A program made the position numbers and the translations under genes. A stretch of DNA of 17,511 nucleotides, from NCBI GenBank assembly GCA_014804495.1, contig JAAUZS010000174.1, positions 1 through 17,511 of the forward strand, in the 5' to 3' direction. Shown here piece after piece: positions 12,702-17,511 of this stretch. Under the pieces are notes generated by a model that saw only the letters and a program-made list of their open reading frames with translations, ran no database searches and was not told the origin of the DNA. Every line of letters starts with the position of its first letter. The first letter of the stretch is position 1. This DNA is from Lachnospiraceae bacterium (GTDB lineage Bacteria > Bacillota > Clostridia > Lachnospirales > Lachnospiraceae).

Positions 12702-13025
12702 ATGCAAAAAGAAAAACTACTGAAAGAGTTTTATGAACAGGATGAGATAGGAAAAGAGATGATATTGGAAAAGCTTATTTTCTGTCATTTTTCGGATGAA
12801 CAGAATTTTGAGAATTATTTTAAGATTGAGGAACTTGGAGAAAGGGAATTGTTTTGTCTAATTGGTCTTTTATATCATCAAGATTGTTTCTTTATGATTT
12901 CAGATATTATAAATAGGCATGAATCCCGATTCCTTTCTCATCGGGATTCCCTGTTAAAAGAAATAGATTTTTCAGAGCGTTTTCATTCAAGATTAGCAAG
13001 GCTAAATAGCATTACGAAGAACTAG
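12702..13025 (+). CDS. Small protein of unknown function, divergent from HTH regulator
   Basis: About 107 residues, charged and mostly helical, with no membrane segment and no family that I recognise. Features include a Cys-His stretch (FCHFSDEQNF), FCLIGLLYHQDCFF in the middle, and a basic C-terminus. The start at 12702 was chosen because AAAGGAG (12689-12695) lies 6 nt upstream; the in-frame ATG at 12684 also has a GGAG and would add six residues. It is transcribed away from the XRE regulator and is likely its target. A perfect 10-bp inverted repeat (GAATCCCGAT...ATCGGGATTC, 12921-12949) lies inside its 3' part. Function unknown. Confidence 0.65.
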   Translation: MQKEKLLKEFYEQDEIGKEMILEKLIFCHFSDEQNFENYFKIEELGERELFCLIGLLYHQDCFFMISDIINRHESRFLSHRDSLLKEIDFSERFHSRLARLNSITKN

Positions 13026-13047
13026 AAGTAAATGAAACGGCAAAAAA

Positions 13048-14275
13048 TTATATCGGAGGACACTCTGTTTTATGACAAAATACAAATTGGTATATCGACC
13101 AAAACAGATTCACCAAAACCCATCCAATACCGGTAGCAAAAGCAACTGCCGGAAGCTGATAGTCTTGTATGAATAACCAAGACAATATAACGCGCAGAGC
13201 AATATGACCTGCCGCGCCGATAAATGGGATAGAGACTTTTTCAATTCCATCTAAGTAACCGGCAAACGTATTTCCTGTAAAACAGAACGTGTAGGAAAAA
13301 GCAATAATGCGCAGATATGAAACAGCGTTTTGGAAGGCTGCTCCGTATGTGTGTCCAAGAATCAGAACTACAGCATTCGGTGAAACCAGATACAAAATAA
13401 CGGAACATACGATGCCGAGAGAAAATAGAAGAACAAGACTGTCCCAAAAGCCTTTTTTTACACGGTCTTGTTTTCCTGCGCCGTGATTTTGCGCGATGAT
13501 AACAGACGTTGCGGCGGCGCCGCTGTCACCAAATGAATTAGCATATCCTTCGATTCTAGTTGCAGCGGTATAGGCGGCAATCATCCCATTTACAATCATT
13601 CTTGCAGCATCTTAAGTCCGGCAGTTTTATGTAAAAAATCAGAACGGAAAATACAGCGGATACTGCCTGTGAAAAAAAGGTTGCCCATGCAGCTCCGGCA
13701 ATTCCCATGTGCAGTGTGCCGACCATATAAAGATCCAATCCCAGATTTATGACAACGGAAACAAGAAGAATATACAAAGACATAGAGGTATTTCCGGTTG
13801 CACGAAGAAGGGAATTGTAAAGGTTGTAAAGAAAAACAAATGGAAGTCCAATCAGGACTATTCTAAGATAACGGACTGTATAGTCCATAATCTCAGGCGG
13901 CGTCTGTGTCAAATGCAGGATGGGCATGAGAAAAAGTACAGCAAGAATGCTGATACATAATGTGATTATTGTCCCTAAAGTCAGCACAAGAAAATGCTCT
14001 GTACGGAACTTATTAATTTGTTTTCCGCCAAATAGCTCAGAAAAGATGATGGAAATTCCGGTACATGCTCCGACAATTGCAAATATAACCAGATTCATAA
14101 TAGAACCGGCCACACCGACGGAAGAAAATTCTAATTCACTGGCATATCGCCCAATTACAAAGGCATCAATTGTGTTATAGGTCTGTTGAAGAATATTTCC
14201 CAAAATCAAAGGGATAGCCAGACGAATAATATGACGCTTCATATTACCATGTGTCAGATCAATATTTTTTTTCAT
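13048..14275 (-). pseudogene. MATE-family multidrug efflux transporter, disrupted
   Basis: The N-terminal part (14275 down to ~13610) encodes a good MATE half: NMKRHIIRLAIPLILGNILQQTYNTIDAFVIGR through YIKLPDL, about six helices. The frame then reads a cysteine-rich tail (RCCKNDCKWDDC) and stops at ~13556. The C-terminal half continues in another frame from ~13590 (MIAAYTAATRIEGYANSFGDSGAAA... to GWVLVNLFWSIYQF) and stops at 13048. Comparing the join with typical ~450-residue MATE proteins, about 40-55 residues (the segment after LPDLR and the next helix) are absent. The lesion is therefore an internal deletion with frameshift, not a simple base error. The start at 14275 is preceded by AAAGGAG 13 nt away; an ATG at 14287 is too close to it. 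It is divergent from lysR and was presumably its regulated target. Confidence 0.82.
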
Positions 14276-14368
14276 TTTTATAACCATGCTCCTTTCTCAA
14301 GCACAAATTTTCAACATTCATGTTTTTCTCTTTTTAGTGGGAAATTGCGTCGCAGCGTAAATATGGGT

Positions 14369-14396
14369 TTGCCCTGTGAACTATTTATAGTATAAT
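14369..14396 (+). promoter_or_regulatory. Candidate lysR promoter
   Basis: TTGCCC (14369-14374) and TATAAT (14391-14396), 16 bp apart, 71 bp before the lysR ATG. On the other strand a TATACT overlaps the same bases (14394-14389) and could serve the MATE gene, an arrangement usual for LysR-controlled divergent promoters. Confidence 0.5.
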
Positions 14397-14467
14397 GATT
14401 AATATACATTGAGAAAAGCGAAAATAAATCAACAATGCTTTGAGGAAATGTCAAAGAAGGGATTAAT

Positions 14468-15346
14468 ATGGATTTGGAAAAAATGAAAACACTTTTATGT
14501 GTGCTGGAGCAGGGAAGCTTATCTGCAGCCGCAGAAATGATGGGATATACGCCGTCAGGAATCAGCCGGATGATGGCGTCGCTTGAGGAAGAATTGGGTT
14601 TTGCCCTATTAATCCGTACACGTGAGGGCATCTGCCCAACCAAGGAATGTGAACAGATGCTGCAAGTGATACGTAATTTTGTACGAAGTGGAAACGATTG
14701 TCTTCTTATGGCTGGGAAAATAAAGGGCATGGAGGTCGGTCATGTGATTATTGGAACAGCGTACAGTACTTTTTATAGTAAACTGGCCGTTTTGATCAAA
14801 TCTTTTCATGAAAAATATCCGGGAATCAAAGTAGAGATTATATCCGGATACAGCACAGAACTATTGGAAAGATTAAAAAGTCATCAATTGGATCTGTGCA
14901 TAATCAGTAAAAGAGATGAAGTGTCCGGATGGATACCAATCTGTAATGACCCTATGATGGCGTGGGTACCCAGGGATCATCCTTTGGCAAATGAAAAAGG
15001 CGTTCCGGTGGAAGCATTTGCAAATGAAAAATATATTGACACCTATCCGGATGCGGATATTGATAATGCACATATCTTTTCCGAATTAGGAATAATACCG
15101 AATACGCTTTTTTATACAAAAGACAGTTATGCGACCTGGCAGATGGTAGATGCCGGATTGGGAATCAGCATGAATAATAACCTAAACAGCAGAGAATGGC
15201 GTGGTAATGTGAAGGTTCTTCCTTTGATACCTGAGCAGATCATAGAGATAGGCATTGCACATGACAGGGAAATGTCTTTGGCGGGTAAGACTTTTTTGGA
15301 GTTTTTAAAAGCAAATAAACCGAAAAGAAAAATGATGCAAAAATGA
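14468..15346 (+). CDS. LysR-family transcriptional regulator
   Basis: Full-length regulator of 292 residues. The winged HTH covers residues 1-60 (MDLEKMKTLLCVLEQGSLSAAAEMMGYTPSGISRMMASLEEEL), followed by a linker helix and a periplasmic-binding-like effector domain from about residue 90 (GHVIIGTAYSTFYSKLAVLIKSFHEKYPGIKVEI) to the C-terminus. Such proteins usually control a divergent gene in response to a small ligand; here that gene is the broken MATE pump, so the regulator may now lack its main target. The TGA falls inside a set of 11-bp repeats, so the last codons (KMMQK) are repeat sequence. The next gene starts 84 bp later. Confidence 0.92.
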   Translation: MDLEKMKTLLCVLEQGSLSAAAEMMGYTPSGISRMMASLEEELGFALLIRTREGICPTKECEQMLQVIRNFVRSGNDCLLMAGKIKGMEVGHVIIGTAYSTFYSKLAVLIKSFHEKYPGIKVEIISGYSTELLERLKSHQLDLCIISKRDEVSGWIPICNDPMMAWVPRDHPLANEKGVPVEAFANEKYIDTYPDADIDNAHIFSELGIIPNTLFYTKDSYATWQMVDAGLGISMNNNLNSREWRGNVKVLPLIPEQIIEIGIAHDREMSLAGKTFLEFLKANKPKRKMMQK

Positions 15347-15374
15347 TGCAAAAAAGATACAAGAATGATGCATG
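15331..15374 (+). repeat. Four 11-bp tandem repeats before the lipoteichoic acid synthase gene
   Basis: Units AATGATGCAAA, AATGATGCAAA, AAAGATACAAG and AATGATGCATG start at 15331, 15342, 15353 and 15364. The third is degenerate (7 of the 9 core bases). They overlap the end of lysR and stop 7 bp before a TATAAT (15382-15387). The 11-bp period places every unit on the same face of the helix, as for OmpR-type response-regulator sites. No good -35 box is present, consistent with an activator-dependent promoter (inference). Confidence 0.65.
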
Positions 15375-15429
15375 AGGCATGTATAATAGCAATATAAAAT
15401 AAGATAAAGTAAGATTGAGGGAAATCATT

Positions 15430-17511
15430 ATGAGTACACTAAAGAAGAAAAGAAAAAAGAAATATTCTACAGCAAAAACTAGAGGCTTTTGGTCACAGGG
15501 ATCTATATGGCTGGCTGTTTTTTTGTCTCTTTCGCATTTTTATACGGAGATTGTTTTCAAGCTGTCAGTCGAAACATTTCACACCGGAAGTTCATTTGTA
15601 TTTCTGGCACTATTCTCGCTCTGCGCGGGGCTGATTGTTTCAGGCATTATTTCACTGTTGCCGAAAAAAGCGGTTCAGATTCTGACACCATTCTATCTGG
15701 GGTTTATATTCCTTATTTTCGTTGTGGAATTTCTGGTATATAGACAGTTTAAGGTGGCGTATGACTTAAATACCATATTTAATGCTGCAACTGACGCGTT
15801 GGGCGGATTTGGCGCTGATATCAGGCGACTGATTTTCTGCTTTGACGGAATCAGTCATATTGTGCTTTTTTTACTGCCGCTTATCTTGTGGTTTGTGCTA
15901 AGAGAAAAGATAATAGGACAGTTATCCGAAAAAGACATTAGGCGAAGACGTACAGGGCAGGCTGCTTATTCTTTACTTTCTTTGCTGGCACATTTGACCG
16001 GGGGAGCTTCATGTTATGGAGCGGCTTTGTTCCTTATTTTATGCTGCGGTCTGCATAAGGACATTTATACAAATCAATATAATTTTGAGTCGGCAGTCAT
16101 GCAGTTTGGGCTGTGTGAGGGAGTGTGTCTGGATATTCGGAACATTGCCTCATCCAAAACGTCCGCTCCTGTCTTTGAGAGTACGGAGTTTGAACTCGTG
16201 CAGGACACAGCCAATATATATTCGGAAGATGCTCTTATAAGCAGCAAGGAGAAAACCATACCCGGCAGCAAAGCTGTCGCACTGGCAAAAGAAGCAGCTG
16301 ACACTCAGAAGATGGTCACACTTCAAGAGGAGACTTCCTCCCAAAACGCAAAAACCGCACAGGAAGACGAATCGGTAACACCGGTTGTATACGGTCAGAG
16401 TGTGATTTCTGTTGATTTTGCTGCTCTTGCTGCCGCAGGTGGGGACTGTGCCGATATTGATGCATATGTTTCCACGCTCACACCGTCAAGTCAAAACGCC
16501 TATACAGGCGTCTTTGAGGGGAAAAATCTGATTTTGATCTGTGCGGAAGCATTTTCCGGCTTTCTCATTGACCCGGAGCTCACGCCCACACTTTACAGGC
16601 TTTCCACAAAAGGAATTAACTTCAATGATTACTACCAGCAGTCAATTGCCGGAACGACCGGAGGTGAATATCAGCTTTTATTTGGTCTGATTCCTACTTC
16701 CGGCGGAAGTTCTATTAAGGAGATAACGCAGAACGGAACGCACACCAATATAGGCACGCTTTTAAACGACGAGGGATATTTCGGTATGGCGTTCCACAAC
16801 AGTACCTACACTTTTTACGACCGGCATGAGACCCATATAAAGCTGGGTTACAGTGGAGGATATATGGGAGTGGGTAATGGTCTTGAGAATCTTATCAGCC
16901 CCGTATGGCCGGCCAGCGATTTGGAGTTGATGCAGGAAACTCTGCCGATGTACATTGACAAACAGCCTTTTAATGCTTATTACATGACGGTTAGCGGTCA
17001 TAGCGTATACGCTTTTGGCAACAATGCCATGGCAAGGGAAAATAAGGAGACAATAGACGCATGGTGCGAGAAGAAAAATCTTACCTACTCGGAACCTGTA
17101 CGCGCTTATATAGCGGCGAACCTTGAGCTTGAAAAGGCAATGGATTATCTTGTAAAAACCCTTGAAGAAAAAGGCATTGCAGATGACACGGTCATCTGCA
17201 TCGCGCCGGATCATTTTCCCTATGGACTGGATTCGGACGCTGCCTTGGGAAATATGCCGTATTTATCTGAATTATATGGTTATCCGGTGAACACCTATGA
17301 GGAGCGGGACAGAAGCCGTGCCATTATCTGGTGCGGGGAGCTTGAAGATAATGAGCCGATTATTGTCGATACGCCTGTCTCTTCCGTAGACATGCTTCCG
17401 ACATTGTGCAATCTCTTTGGCGTGGAATGGGATTCCAGACTTTATGTGGGAAGGGATGTGTTCTCAGATGCTCTCCCGCTTGTTTTCTTTGGAAATTATG
17501 ACTGGAAGACC
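15430..17511 (+). CDS. LtaS-like lipoteichoic acid synthase / phosphoglycerol transferase, 3' end outside window
   Basis: Membrane sulfatase-fold enzyme that polymerises glycerol-phosphate onto a lipid anchor outside the cell. The frame is open from the ATG at 15430 to the window end (694 codons). After a very basic N-terminus there are about five helices (roughly residues 24-44, 54-76, 84-104, 138-160 and 188-210). Then comes an unusual polar stretch of about 120 residues (240-360) rich in Ser, Thr, Ala and Glu. The catalytic domain starts near 365. Key residues resemble S. aureus LtaS: the metal-binding Glu in ICAEAFSGF, the nucleophilic Thr in SIAGTTGGEYQ, and the Asp-His metal pair in IAPDHFPYG. 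A weak GAGGGAAATC site precedes the ATG. Expression may depend on the 11-bp repeats upstream. The exact polymer made cannot be told. Confidence 0.88.
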   Translation, partial: MSTLKKKRKKKYSTAKTRGFWSQGSIWLAVFLSLSHFYTEIVFKLSVETFHTGSSFVFLALFSLCAGLIVSGIISLLPKKAVQILTPFYLGFIFLIFVVEFLVYRQFKVAYDLNTIFNAATDALGGFGADIRRLIFCFDGISHIVLFLLPLILWFVLREKIIGQLSEKDIRRRRTGQAAYSLLSLLAHLTGGASCYGAALFLILCCGLHKDIYTNQYNFESAVMQFGLCEGVCLDIRNIASSKTSAPVFESTEFELVQDTANIYSEDALISSKEKTIPGSKAVALAKEAADTQKMVTLQEETSSQNAKTAQEDESVTPVVYGQSVISVDFAALAAAGGDCADIDAYVSTLTPSSQNAYTGVFEGKNLILICAEAFSGFLIDPELTPTLYRLSTKGINFNDYYQQSIAGTTGGEYQLLFGLIPTSGGSSIKEITQNGTHTNIGTLLNDEGYFGMAFHNSTYTFYDRHETHIKLGYSGGYMGVGNGLENLISPVWPASDLELMQETLPMYIDKQPFNAYYMTVSGHSVYAFGNNAMARENKETIDAWCEKKNLTYSEPVRAYIAANLELEKAMDYLVKTLEEKGIADDTVICIAPDHFPYGLDSDAALGNMPYLSELYGYPVNTYEERDRSRAIIWCGELEDNEPIIVDTPVSSVDMLPTLCNLFGVEWDSRLYVGRDVFSDALPLVFFGNYDWKT

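Noticed and set aside
13709..14180. Forward-strand ORFs of 83 and 86 codons opposite the MATE gene
   Set aside because: They lie antisense to clear MATE coding sequence and have no ribosome sites or recognisable protein features.
14311..14730. Reverse-strand ORF of 139 codons over the lysR start
   Set aside because: It is antisense to the conserved LysR HTH domain and covers the lysR promoter; no protein features.
15489..16240. Forward ORFs of 84 and 74 codons within 15489-16240
   Set aside because: They are out-of-frame shadows of the long open frame encoding the LtaS-like protein.
16762..17214. Reverse-strand ORF of 150 codons
   Set aside because: It is antisense to the conserved catalytic domain of the LtaS-like enzyme.

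Overview
The window looks like chromosome from a low-GC Clostridia bacterium, most plausibly a gut Lachnospiraceae relative. The grounds are A-rich purine Shine-Dalgarno sites (AGGAGG type), overlapping gene pairs, an LtaS-like lipoteichoic acid synthase, a MATE/LysR pair and the style of the protein sequences. No rRNA, tRNA, CRISPR array, transposase or integrase was seen. Species cannot be named from sequence alone.

Region 1 (1-4077) is a tight operon: a 5'-truncated ECF sigma factor, a six-helix membrane protein in the position of an anti-sigma factor, an ABC ATPase and an ABC-2 permease, followed by a membrane-anchored VanY-like M15 peptidase. This resembles an envelope-stress or self-protection unit. 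Region 2 (4142-5338) is a separately promoted aldo/keto reductase with a C-terminal ferredoxin-like domain.

Region 3 (5360-11228) is the most interesting part, because almost every gene concerns ribosomes or RNA. It starts with an antitoxin/PIN-domain toxin pair. Next is an Erm 23S rRNA methyltransferase behind a long leader holding a 15-residue peptide with an Arg-Ile-Arg-Ile-Arg run, two tandem 30-bp hairpin repeats and three terminator-like hairpins. Then come two overlapping RlaP-like nucleotidyltransferases, an RtcB RNA ligase and the release-factor homologue PrfH. RtcB plus PrfH is a known rescue-and-repair pair for ribosomes broken in the decoding centre, and RlaP proteins are associated with RtcB in RNA-repair neighbourhoods. 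Ahead of rtcB I find a consensus-like promoter, a 26-codon ORF with a perfect ribosome-binding site, an intrinsic terminator, and an 8-nt segment inside the small ORF that can pair with the terminator. This looks like translation-sensing attenuation of an rRNA-repair operon and may be undescribed.

Region 4 (11229-13025) holds perfect inverted repeats, an unrecognised membrane-anchored protein, a second copy of the toxin-antitoxin promoter/operator attached to a 14-codon remnant and a terminator, an XRE-type repressor, and a divergent small protein of unknown function. Region 5 (13048-15346) is a MATE efflux pump broken by an internal deletion with frameshift, divergent from an intact LysR regulator. 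Region 6 (15331-17511) is an LtaS-type lipoteichoic acid synthase that runs off the window. It is preceded by four 11-bp tandem repeats that look like a helically phased regulator site.
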